A stretch of DNA of 64,000 nucleotides from Cranoglanis bouderius (Eukaryota; Chordata; Actinopteri; Siluriformes; Cranoglanididae), in NCBI GenBank assembly GCA_023630585.1, contig CM042558.1, positions 14,483,300-14,547,299 of the forward strand, written 5' to 3'. This document shows positions 12,433 to 42,684 of this stretch, piece after piece (position 1 is the stretch's first letter; each line of letters opens with the position of its first letter). Both the position numbers and the translations under genes were made by a program. The notes beneath the pieces are model-generated. The model saw nothing but the letters and a program-made list of their open reading frames with translations. It did not search any database and was not told the origin of the DNA.

Positions 12433-13298
12433 CCCGTGGACTGGGATCAGCTCAAGCAGTTGTTTATAACTTATAATCAGCAGTTTCTGAAATACTCAAA
12501 CCAGCCTGTCTGGCACCAACAACCATGTCATGGTTAAAGTCACTGAGATCACATTTTTCCCCCATTCTGATGTTTGATGTGAACATTAACTGAAGCTCTG
12601 CATGATTTTTATGCATTGTGCAGCTGCCACATGATTGGCTGATTTGATAACTGCTGTGTGTGTAGTCACTGCTGCAGTATGCACACTGGGGACATTTCAT
12701 GCGGTTCCATTTCTTAGCAATGAGAAAGACTCCATCATTAAGTATGGTGTCATATAAGGCAGTTTTGCATACTGGGTTATTAACATTACATATTTTCGTC
12801 CATGTGGTTACAGAAACTGCACAGTTGTTTCACACCACCCATATACTTTAGCTGATCTCAACACAGTTTATTGTATTCGAGCTGCTGACATTTCAGATAC
12901 AATTTATCATGCAGCTTCTCTGTGTTTGCCTTTATGCCCATCTTTTGCTTAGGATCTCCATTTCGCTCTTCTTGTTACCGAAACTCATTTTAACAAACAA
13001 ATCTCTTGCTCCACCTGGTGGTCAGTCCCAAGAAAGACTGGCACTACTTAAGCCACTGGTATTATGTCTTAATTTCTAAGCAGCCGTGAAACACATCTCA
13101 AGTGATTTTTACTCTGAACAGCTGTTCGGCGCACAGCTTCTTTACACTGAAACCATCTGGTAACCATGAATATTTATAAGTATACATCCCTGGGTTCATT
13201 AAAATTCATTCATATTCAATAGCTGACACTCAAGTTCAGAAATATGGCTGACCTGACTGAAAAGAATACAGGCAAAAATATTTAACAAGACACTATCA

Positions 13299-13304
<6 letters not shown>

Positions 13305-13356
<52 letters not shown>
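13305..13356. repeat. (GA)n microsatellite
   Basis: An uninterrupted run of about 26 GA units. Confidence 0.95.
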
Positions 13357-13359
<3 letters not shown>

Positions 13360-14387
13360 TACTGTAGTTTATAAACAGCATGTTTTACTTGGAGTCAGAT
13401 TATGCCAGTAGTTCAGATTTATTTTATGAACATAGTCCAACTACTCATATTACTTATTTAAATGTGTACAGTAATATTGTGGCTATTGGGTTGTGATTTC
13501 TAAATAATAATAATAATCATCATCATCATCAACATTGCAGATCTCCTGACTATATTATACCCCACTGTGAGAACAATGAGGCTAACTAATAGCACGCTTA
13601 ACAAAGTGAATATCTTTAAAATCAGTGGTTTTAATAACCCGTTGCTGTTCAAAACCTGAGTGGGACTATGCTTATTTATTATTAATCAGTTGTTCTCAGT
13701 AGTAATGACCTTTTCTCGGTGCTGTCCTGAAAGAATTGTGTACAGCTTTACAGTATAAAGAGCTGTGAGAGGTGGAAGACTAACAAAATCCAACTTTTAT
13801 CACAAATAAAATGGAGTTGCTGCTTTAAACACAAGAAGGCCACAGTTTATCTAGTATGTACATCTGTTATATCTGTTAACGTAATACAAAGCTGTCACTG
13901 CATCCCAAATTACATACTACCTTCCTAAGTAGTATACCATAAGACATACTTAGCTTGCTATTATTTCATCATGACAGTACGCAGTTTGTGTGTAACTTGT
14001 GCTGTATGCTGGTTGCAGCCATGAGGCCATTACAGTAGAATAAGAAATGTATCTCTGTCATGACAAAAGCACAGAAGTTAATGAGTGCCTGTAAAAAATA
14101 AATAAATAAATAAGATTTTTGTCCTTACTAAAAAAGCTGCACTAGGTTTCTTAGTGTTACTACTTAGACCACTTCAACTTAGTGGCTTTATAAGAACAAA
14201 ATCTACAAACAGGTGTTTTATAGAAACATTCTTGAATTTTATTTCTTAAAACCTCTTTTATAAAAACACAAATACAAAATGAATGGGCAGTTTCATTGTG
14301 TATTCTCTCTTGTTTTTTCTTTTACATCGGCAATTTGCACATTACAAAGCCACCCTCTAAGAAAAACATTGGATATATAACTGCAAA

Positions 14388-14393
14388 TTTATT
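14388..14393 (-). other. candidate taf4 polyadenylation signal
   Basis: TTTATT on the plus strand reads AATAAA on the minus strand. It is the first such hexamer below the taf4 stop codon and would give a 3' UTR of about 0.6 kb, which includes the 30-bp array. Confidence 0.45.
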
Positions 14394-14992
14394 TAGACAC
14401 ATTTTCATTAGATTAAAATCAAGAGCACAGGGAAGCTAAAAACAACGTGAAAAAGAGTGAGCCGGGAACGAAAGGCGGACAGGAGTAAGAGACCTCGAGA
14501 GAGTGTGTGGGAGTTTGAATGACTAAGTTAGCAAAGAGTGTAGAGGAAACAAAGGACGAGAGTGAAATTGATACAAAGATGGCACGAGAAAGAAAGACAA
14601 AGATAAGATGACACACCGGGAGGGGAGAGAAGACGACGGCTGGACGAGAGACGGAGCAGTAGAGCCAGGTTGCTATGTGAGCAGCGCTGCCGTACGGTTT
14701 CCGCTACTCGAGCTGTGCACAGTAGAGGATTCACTATTAAAGCGGCATCCAGTGGAGCTGCATTCGTCGGACACGCTGCTGTTTAAACGCAGCCCATCAG
14801 CTCGACAGAGCAGCTGCTGTCTGAACTGTGCTCTGTAACCAGGCTGCTCTGTAGTGCTCTCTACTCCACCTTCTATTTGAGCACTGCTCTGAAATGGAGC
14901 TGCGACCTGAGCGCCGCACTGTAATTATGCTGCTGTGTGTGCACTGCTCCGTAATCAGACGTTCATGTGAGCACTGCTCTCTAATCGAGCTG

Positions 14993-34904
<19,912 letters not shown>

Positions 34905-35357
34905 AGCATTTGGAGACACCGGATCGCGTTAACCGTGCTCCGCTGAAGTCTCTAGCGAAGCGGCTGGTGTAATCCGTGTTTTAATTCGCATCCACAGCTA
35001 ACAGCCGGGACTCAGAAACCGTCCCCTTTCCCTCCTGTACGTCTGCGAAGTAGGAAACAAACGTGTGAAGAGTGAGGGGAGCGCGGGTCACGATGTAAAC
35101 GAGACTCTACCGAGCGCCCTTATCGCTTTAACTCTTGTGGTGAAGAAATATTTGACCGTGTAGCGCAGTTCAACACACTGCGAGATTACCTGCTTTAAAA
35201 ACAAGTCTCGTAGCCAATAGCTTCTTTGCTCACAAATGTTAACGTTAGCTAGTTGCATTCCCTCCTATCCCGTAGTTAGCATTGTTCTTTACAACTGCCC
35301 GTGCTCTTCCCTCGGACTTAATGCAATAAAATGTGCTGCGCTCGTTTCTGGCACAAC

Positions 35358-35436
35358 CTGCAATATCGCTAAAAAGTTTCTTGCCCACTCTTTTAATTAG
35401 AGAATCCTCCACCAGCAGGTCGAAGCCTGCCGCCAT
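35358..35436 (-). CDS. taf4: candidate upstream first exon of taf4 (N-terminal MAAG peptide)
   Basis: An ATG at 35436 opens MAAGFDLLVEDSLIKRVGKK then LFSDIAG. Mammalian TAF4 starts MAAGSDLL and has V, K, SD and G at the same spacings (positions 17, 20, 23-24, 27), so the match is position-conserved and not only compositional. The ATG sits in the CpG-rich promoter inside a YY1 motif. The problem is the joining: the exon starting at 34904 has an in-frame stop just upstream, and no strong acceptor rejoins the frame. A donor GCAG|GTTGTG at about 35357 with an acceptor inside the next exon would be in phase, but both sites are weak. The exon end is therefore uncertain. It may instead be 5' leader sequence. 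Confidence 0.45.
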
Positions 35437-35562
35437 CTTCGATGTGAACCGTGAGGAGCTCTGGACGAAATGAAACTGCGCATGCGCGCGGCAGCGGAAA
35501 CGTCATTACGTATAGGTGAAAGCGCTTCCCTATTGGTAGGTGGCCTGCGTCGGAGGCGGGTC
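35429..35562 (-). promoter_or_regulatory. taf4 CpG-rich promoter region
   Basis: Within a CpG-rich stretch (about 34.2-35.6 kb) there is an NRF-1 palindrome TGCGCATGCGC (35477-35487), a YY1 motif AAGATGGCGGC on the minus strand (35439-35429) overlapping a possible start codon, an inverted CCAAT box (ATTGG, 35532-35536), a GC box (GAGGCGGG near 35551-35560) and a CRE-like CGTCATTACG (35501-35510). There is no TATA box. This is the usual make-up of a TATA-less housekeeping promoter and fits a general transcription factor gene. Confidence 0.75.
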
Positions 35563-35632
35563 ATGTGGGGGGGAAAAAAACAGTCAGTTGATTCTGTTTG
35601 AGCGCGGTCGGGGATCTCAGTGCTGAACTGTC

Positions 35633-35759
35633 ATGGACAAATGGGCCTTCGGAAATGTAGAAAAACACCTTTTTTTCGCGCACATTTATTCACGTTTTGG
35701 TGAATACAGCACTTCAGGGCAGTTAGACGTTTGTCTTAGGGTGTATACTGAATGTTTCG
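35633..35759 (+). other. possible divergent transcript exon with strong 5' splice site
   Basis: On the plus strand, opposite to taf4, an open frame starts with ATG at 35633 about 200 bases from the taf4 ATG candidate, and a near-perfect donor CG|GTAAGTAT follows at 35759/35760. The peptide up to that point is not recognisable. The arrangement fits a divergent noncoding transcript from a bidirectional CpG promoter. The longer open frame read through the donor (to 35935) has no visible family features. Confidence 0.3.
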
Positions 35760-36189
35760 GTAAGTATAGCGTGAGCTGTCGCTGGAACAAGATGGCCTCG
35801 TATTTTGGAGTAGCTCCCGACTCATCTCTACCACCAATACACTCCAACACAGGGGGCATGCAGGTCTCACATCCACTTACAGCCTTTCTTTTAATCCAAA
35901 AACAACCACAACTGATACATTTACTTCTGAAATGATCAAATTTAACCTCTGTTTCTTTACCATGTATTTGGCACGAGACTGAAAGTTTTACGTCTCCCTT
36001 TTACCCTGACATTATTTACTTCTTCCTTATATACACATTGAGTAAAAAAAAAAAAACGCTGAAATTTACCTTATGTTTACAGTTTACCTACAAATTCCAT
36101 GATTATTATTGTTTGTTTTTTTCTACTGAAACCTTGTTACAACATAAATATTCCAGTGTTCAAGTTACAAGCTGTTTTTATTAGCAAGT

Positions 36190-36600
36190 TCAAACCATGT
36201 GAAGTAGCTTCGGGATGCTTAAACTTTTTGCACCCTGGGACCAGTTTAAGTGTAAAATACATTCCACAAACTCCTTACAGACTACAGCTATTGAAATATT
36301 AGACTCATTATTTAAATGTAAACAATAAAATTGGTGATTTACTGGAACCATCGAGCTTTTTATTCCTGAACTTCCCACCAACAGAACGTATTAGGTCCAA
36401 GTTGACATTATTTATAACCTCTTTGTTTTTGAGTTATTGAGTTTTGGGTTAAACCCATTCAATTTAAGTGACCGGTCAAATAGGCTAAGAACTATAAGAA
36501 TGTAATAATAGCTATAATAATTTGTCATTTCCAGGGTTGTAACAAAATTTCAAAAATGTTTAAACATCACAGACCCCCCTGGCTATGTGACTAAAGAGTC
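36190..36600 (+). repeat. second unclassified repeat, copy B
   Basis: Contains TTAAGTGACCGGTCAAATAG, a stretch TATAATAA-rich after it, and TCACAGACCCCCCTGGCTAT. Same order of blocks as copies A and C. Confidence 0.65.
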
Positions 36601-36690
36601 AATACGATCAAAAAACCAGCTCTCACAAGTCCTAAACAGAAAATACTGACTTTTCACCGAACTTTACAAAGGTATAAACATAGTGACATT

Positions 36691-37073
36691 AGCTATGTTT
36701 CCATCCAAGTTACGAATTTAACTTATGTGAAAAATTGGAATATCACACAAGAATTTGCGAATAAAAGCATCGTTTCCATCACACATGTTCAAAAGAACGA
36801 AATCGTCACTTCTGGGGAAACTGGTACAGCTCGCTCTCCGCCATTTTTACTTTTATGAGCCAATTATCCAATCACATGATGTGTTGAGGCAAAGTTAAAT
36901 GACTTTTTTGATGCGCATCCAGGAATTTATGCGCTCAGTGTGTTTCCATTGTAGTTTATGCGCATGTCCTCTTGTCAAACATTTTTTTTTAATGTGCATT
37001 TTGAAGATTCTGGTGTTTCCATCCAGCATTTTTAATGCAATATCTCAAAAAACACAAGGATGGAAGAATAGCC
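36691..37073. mobile_element. MITE with GCTATGTTTCCATCC ends
   Basis: Left end AGCTATGTTTCCATCCA and right end GGATGGAAGAATAGCC are imperfect inverted repeats. Internal TTTCCAT segments recur (36775, 36942, 37015). It lies between taf4 and dbndd2. The superfamily cannot be told from the sequence alone. Confidence 0.72.
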
Positions 37074-37639
37074 AATAACTATTCGGAAATGTAAAGAAAA
37101 TACACACAAAGACACAACTAAAGAGTCTAAGAAAAATAACTGGAAAAAACTGCTGGAAAGCATCCAACAAATTCAAAATCAATAGTATTTACTCCCAATT
37201 CACAGTTTCCCCCACTAATAATACATTTTGACCACTTTTGTTGACCATATATATTACAGGGAATGGCAACTTTAAATGTCTTGTTGGTGTCATCATTTCA
37301 GAGTAAGGGTGTGCAATCTTTTGCACTTTAACAATAGATTAAGAAGGAGCTAGTGAAAATCACTTGGTATTGCATCAGTAAAAGGGATCAGTCACCAACT
37401 TGTTTGTGTTATCTTATCATAACTATTTAATCATTAATTTAACAACTAATCACCTTTGTGTCCTGTTTAGAAAAGACTTGCACATATTGGGTTAAAAAGT
37501 GCCTCAAGATCCTTGTTATTAGAGCTCCATGAATCGTTTTTTGTATTAATAAACAGTGTATATTTGTTCATATAATTATGACCTTATACATTATAATTAT
37601 TTTGCTATACCCTAGCACTGTACAGCACTAGGACCTTCT

Positions 37640-37944
37640 GATCAGAAGGTGTTTAAATTATTAGGTATTCATTCTCTATAACAACAGCTCTGACAGTAGT
37701 GTCAGCTGTAAGGTTTATATTAATGCACTTCTATTAACGCAGTTCTAATAAGTTATGGTTTCTATGGTAACAACTAAAACAGGGATGTCGTCATGTCGGA
37801 TATTCCAAATAAACAAATGTTTAAAAATTTTGATATGGTGAAGTTTACTGTAAGGATACATTTATTTAGCATTTTTTGGAAGGAGTCTCCAGTGTCAGTA
37901 CTGTACCTTTAAGTTTTAATATCCTAATACATTTTGTCAAATTT
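37640..37944 (+). repeat. unclassified hairpin repeat, copy 4 (left part only)
   Basis: TTCTATAACAACAGCTCTGA-like left part near 37675 and GGAAGGAGTCTCCAGTGTCA at 37879. It is lost shortly before the Tc1 element at 37948. Confidence 0.72.
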
Positions 37945-37947
37945 GTA

Positions 37948-39342
37948 CAGTGGGGGGAAAAGTATTTGATCCCCTGCTGATTTTGTACATTTTCCCACTG
38001 ACAAAGAAATGATCAGTCTATAATTTTAATGGTAGGTGTATTTTAACAGTGAGAGACAGAATAACAACAAAAAAATCCAGAAAAACGCCTTTCAAAAAAG
38101 TTATAAATTGATTTGCATTTTAATGAGGGAAATAATATTTGATCCCCTATCAATCAGCAAGATTTCTGGCTCCCAGGTGTCTTTTACACAGGTAACGAGC
38201 TGAGATTAGGAGCACTCTCTTAAAGGGAGTGCTCCTAATCTCAGTTTGTTACCTGTATAAAAGACACCTGTCCACAGAAGCAATCAATCAAGTCAGATTC
38301 CAAACTCTCCACCATGGCCGAGACCAAAGTGCTGTCCAAGGATGTCAGGGACAAGATTGTAGACCTACACAAGGCTGGAATGGGCTACGAGACCATCGCC
38401 AAGCAGCTTGGTGAGAAGGTGACAACAGTTGGTGCGATTATTCGCAAATGGAAGAAACTGTCAGTCTCCCTCGGTCTGGGGCTCCATGCAAGATCTCACC
38501 TCGTGGAGTGAACGTGAACATGAGAACGGTGAGGAATCGGCCCAGAACTACACGGGAGGATCTTGTTAATGATTTCAAGGCAGCTGGGACCATAGTCACC
38601 AAGAAAACAATTGGTAACACACTACGCCGTGAAGGACTAAAATCCTGCAGTGCCCGCAAGGTCCCCCTGCTCAAGAAAGCACATGTACAGGTCCGTCTGA
38701 AGTTTGCCTGAATGATTCAGAGGAGAACTGGGTGAAAGTGTTGTGGTCAGGTGTGGTCAGATCTCTTTGGCATCAACTCAACTCGCGGTGTTTGGAGGAG
38801 GAGGAATGCTGCCTATGACCCCAAGTCATAACACCATCCCCACCATCAAACATGGAGGTGGGAACATTATGCTTTGGAGGTGGTTTTCTGCTAAGGGGAC
38901 AGGACAACTGCACCGCATCAAAGGGACGATGGACGGAGCCATGTACCGTCAAATCTTGGGTGAGAACCTCCTTCCCTCAGCCAGGGCATTGAAAATGACC
39001 TTAATGACTTGGAGAGGATCTGCAAAGAGGACTGGGACAAAATCCCTCCTGAGATGTGTGCAAACCTGGTGGCCAACTACAAGAAACATCTGGCCTCTGT
39101 GATTGCCAACAAGGGTTTTGCCACCAAGTACTAAGTCGAAGGGGTCAAATACTTATTTCCCTCATTAAAATGCAAATCAATTTATAACTTTTTTGAAATG
39201 TGTTTTTCTGGATTTTTTTTGTTGTTATTCTGTCTCTCACTGTTAAAATACACCTACCATTAAAATTATAGACTGATCATTTCTTTGTCAGTGGGCAAAC
39301 ATACAAAATCAGCAGGGTATCAAATACTTTTTTCCCCCACTG
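37948..39342 (+). mobile_element. Tc1-like transposon of a second family, internally deleted
   Basis: Bounded by TA (37946-37947, 39343-39344) with inverted repeats beginning CAGTGGGGGGAAAAGTATTT and ending in its complement. About 1.4 kb long, roughly 200 bases short of full length. A long imperfect palindrome (about 38175-38273) lies between the left end and the transposase ATG. Confidence 0.92.
38314..39134 (+). pseudogene. Tc1-like transposase pseudogene
   Basis: Begins MAETKVLSKDVRDKIVDLHK (helix-turn-helix) and continues in other frames through PRTTREDLVNDFKAAG, a GGGNIMLWRWFSAKGTG block and the C-terminal GFATKY end. Frameshifts near 38455 and 38710 and a deletion at about 38995 remove the second catalytic Asp and the Glu, so no active product is possible. 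Confidence 0.9.
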
Positions 39343-39944
39343 TATACCCATATAGGCTATCCAAAGTGATTCCCAGCTGCAAATCCAGTGCACACTAAAA
39401 AGTAGGCAAACATTTATTTTGGATATTCGTTAGATCGTTGTATACACATTCTTTGGAGTGTTAATTATCTTATGTGAGATAGCGACTTGTGAATTGGTCG
39501 TGTGGCTTTTTAATCCACATTTTATTCAGGAACTTTGGCAGACTGCCTTGTGGCTTGTGGAAGATAAAATCCTTTGTTAAATGACCTTGCATTCATTTTG
39601 TGTGTTTATGCTATAATAAACGAGAGCGCAATTTTAAACTCACAGTACTAATGAGAGCGAAGCAGGGTGAAGGCGTAACTGAGCTTGGTTAGAGTTTGAA
39701 CTTTGTCACTGCACAATGTGTTTATCACTTGATCACAGTCTCAGAGTGCAAAGCTGTGAAATGGGTTTTAGTCCAGTTTGTTTGACCTTGTTTGGTTTTT
39801 TTCCCTACCACTTCACAGACCCAAACCACAGAGAGAATGAAAAATCCTGAATAAGGAGTTATATTAAATGTAGTAAGCTAAAAACAAAATAAAATTAAAA
39901 AATAAAAAGGAAATTAAATCTTTAATTTTTCTTGCTACACTTTT

Positions 39945-40905
39945 TGCACTAAGAACTGTACTGTGGATGCTCCACATAAACAGATTTTTTTAAGGGAAAT
40001 CACTAACGGTGTAGTTTTATCACTGACAGTGGAGACATTTTATTTAACATTTTTGTGAGGAGTCTCCAGTGTCAGCGCTTTGTAACAATCAGAGGTCAAG
40101 CTATAACTTTTACAATTTGGGGAAGTGTTCATGATGGAGAGATTTGTGGTTACTCTGTAATGTGTCAATCTGCATTTTCTTTTTCTTTTATTGACTTCAA
40201 GAGAGAAAACAGAGGCTGTTGAGGGATTGACTGTTTCTAGCTGCTGTAAGTAATAGTAACTGACTTGTTCCATGCATGTTCCACAACATTAAATGTGACG
40301 TGTTGCCCTTTAATAAATAAAACATTGTAATCACTGGCAAATTGCGGTAGTATAAGAGGAATAAAACACTGGTGGACGTGCTGTTATTCAGTCCCTCCAG
40401 GATTTTGTGAGTTTGCGATCGCAGAAATCAAAGCAAAATCAAGTAAACTCCAATATTCTGAGGAATTTTTCAAAATTACCGCAAGTTTTCCGCAGATTTG
40501 GGCCAAGATGCGTCATGTGATGCATCACAACGCGCATTCAGCCAAAGCCCTCTTTGATTCAGGTGCGTCGAACATGAGTACAGCTAAAAGGTCTCATTTA
40601 CCAACAAATATCACTGCGAAAGACCGTGCAAAACAATTTCGTGCAATTGCAGTTTCGCCAAATTAAAGTAGTTTTCCACAAAAAAGCACAAAATACTCCG
40701 CAAGCTGCATCGCAAATTTTGAAAAAAGCCTCAGCAAAATCAAGCATTTTTGGCCGCAACAATCACAAAAAACAAAAATAAAATCCTGTACAGACTTCCT
40801 GGTTATTAGAAAATAATCAGCTTCAGGGTGATAACTGATTATTTTCCTATGACAGCACGTCCCATCATGTTTTATTCCTTATAAACCTAAAACAATGTAA
40901 TCCTT
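39945..40905 (+). repeat. unclassified hairpin repeat, copy 5 (split by an hAT-like MITE)
   Basis: GTGAGGAGTCTCCAGTGTCA at 40055, then GTGCTGTTATT before the MITE and AGAAAATAATCAGCTTCAGG after it, ending with TGATTATTTTCCTATGACAG (40837). Confidence 0.8.
40389..40797 (+). mobile_element. hAT-like MITE, copy 2, inserted in the hairpin repeat
   Basis: Starts CAGTCCCTCCAGGATTTTG and ends TCCTGTACAGACTT. Upstream flank CTGTTATT (40381-40388) and downstream CTGGTTATT (40799-40807) look like an 8-bp duplication with one added base. Removing the insert restores the CTGTTAT-AGAAAATAATCA sequence of the surrounding repeat. Confidence 0.85.
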
Positions 40906-41982
40906 CATATAGGCTACATACTAATAAATCTGCACATTAAAAATTATATTAGTTTAAACATTCATTTTTTTATCTTTATCAAAAAAATTAAAACAGGTTC
41001 AAATTAGCACATTTTATAGAAGTTTAGAGATTGAAAAGTAGTGCTACGTATTATATTTAATGTTTAGCCTTCAAACAGCGCCAAAGTATACTGATCTTCC
41101 CTTATGTGATTTGAGACATTATATTATTACTTTATAGCTTTGGATTATTACATACAAACATTTACATTAAAGCTTAACATGTGTAAAATATTAGACATAG
41201 CAACTTGATCAGTAACGAAACGCACTTTTGGTTGGAATGTCATTTATTAAAGGGTTTATTTTCATTTATTTAAAAATATTAATGGAAATATTTGCGCTCG
41301 TCATGTGTCTCCTAATGTTCCTACACGAAGCTGACAGAGAGCTAGTATTAAATATGGACCATTATATGACAAGCCATGAGTACAGACACATGGGAAATTA
41401 GGATGTCAGGAAACTTTTTTTTTTTTTCATTATAGTATCAACAGTATCATTTTGGACCTAATTGAGAATTATCATGCTAGTTTAGATTTATACAATTAAG
41501 GGACCTTATCCAGTGTCCTAAGGGCTTAATTTAACTAACTACAATTGGGTGGCCATACCTTAAATGTTTAGCATTTCTTATGTGGCATTAAATACAGTAT
41601 ATTATGATTCTTTCCTGGGCAAAATTTACATATGATACAATAAAGCTTTTAAACTTGCAAATTGAACACATTTAACCTTGACCAAGGATAAAGTGGTTAC
41701 TGAATATGAATTAATAAATGAATGGATCAAATATAGATACATATTTTACAGTCACCTAGACCAAAACAATACATCATACTATTCTGAGATGAAAATATTT
41801 CTCTACAAAGAGGTGTAATTATGCCATGCTATGTGTGGATGTAGTTAATAACAGCAAACACTGTGAAATTAGTCTCTGTAATTATACTCCATGCTGCCTT
41901 TCGTTAACAGTCATTAGTGAACACATACTACAGGTAAACATGCATTATATTCAACCACCAGTATTCCATAGTTGGATTTGCC
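40906..41982. other. no gene seen between taf4 and dbndd2
   Basis: AT-rich, no clear repeats or exons; the dbndd2 3' UTR probably ends near its left-hand part at about 41970. Confidence 0.5.
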
Positions 41983-41988
41983 TTTATT
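41983..41988 (-). other. candidate dbndd2 polyadenylation signal
   Basis: AATAAA on the minus strand, about 450 bases past the dbndd2 stop codon and the first such hexamer I see after it. Confidence 0.4.
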
Positions 41989-42436
41989 TTGATATTAAAA
42001 AATATTTAGTGTTGTGGAGATCAAGTAAAGACATGACTTGAAGGTATGAAAAAATACAGAGATATGAAGCGTGAGACTGGACAGTAATGCACGGTATATT
42101 AATGCATATACACTTCATATGGCAGAAGACTAAACTTTTACGTATAGAAACGGTACCTTTTTAATACCTGCATCATTAATCATAAATGAGATTTTGCTAC
42201 TCTTCCATCATATAGTCATTAAAAGCAATACAAGATAAGACAATTGTCTGTAAGCACTAAAGTCTACAGCAGCAGTTCAGGTGAACAGAAAGTTTCATCA
42301 TAGACGAAGAAATATGCGCATGCTAGAATCCATTTAGGTTTTTGGTACATAGAACCAGGCAATCTAGCAGAGAAAGTCTTTAACAGCACACAAAGATTGG
42401 GGTACAGGATTCATCAGTAGTAACTGGTGACGCTGT

Positions 42437-42684
42437 TCATAGTGACAGCTCAGATTCTTCTCCTGGAGGTGGAGGTGTACCGTTTATCAAAAGCCCATCA
42501 TCATCATGAACATCCTCATCATCCGACTGGACCACGGGGGTTTCAGCACCGTCTTCCCCCTGGCTGTCGGAGGTGGCGGTGGAGGAAGTGGAGGATATCC
42601 GTGATTTGAGTTCACAGGTGTCTGGGACTCTCATTGAGATTTCTTCCCTCAGCGCAGCATCGATGTCGGTACTGCCTCCGAGAC
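42437..42684 (-). CDS. dbndd2: dbndd2 terminal coding exon, acidic tail
   Basis: Encodes LGGSTDIDAALREEISMRVP, a Ser/Thr-rich stretch, then GAETPVVQSDDEDVHDDD and a Pro/Glu-rich end. Acceptor CTCCTCTAG|GTCTC. The acidic PVVQSD motif is shared with dysbindin and DBNDD2 C-termini. Confidence 0.93.

Larger units (their letters stand above)
10626..14387. other. no gene seen; downstream flank of taf4
   Basis: Mostly AT-rich, with a GC-richer part at about 11700-12330, a compound microsatellite (12364-12432), a (GA)n tract (13305-13356), and a weak hAT-like end near 10800-10890. No exon of a neighbouring gene was recognised. Confidence 0.5.

Noticed and set aside
35633..35935. 100-codon plus-strand frame beside the taf4 promoter as a protein gene
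   Set aside because: No recognisable domain, and a strong splice donor cuts it at 35759; more likely a noncoding divergent transcript, if transcribed at all.
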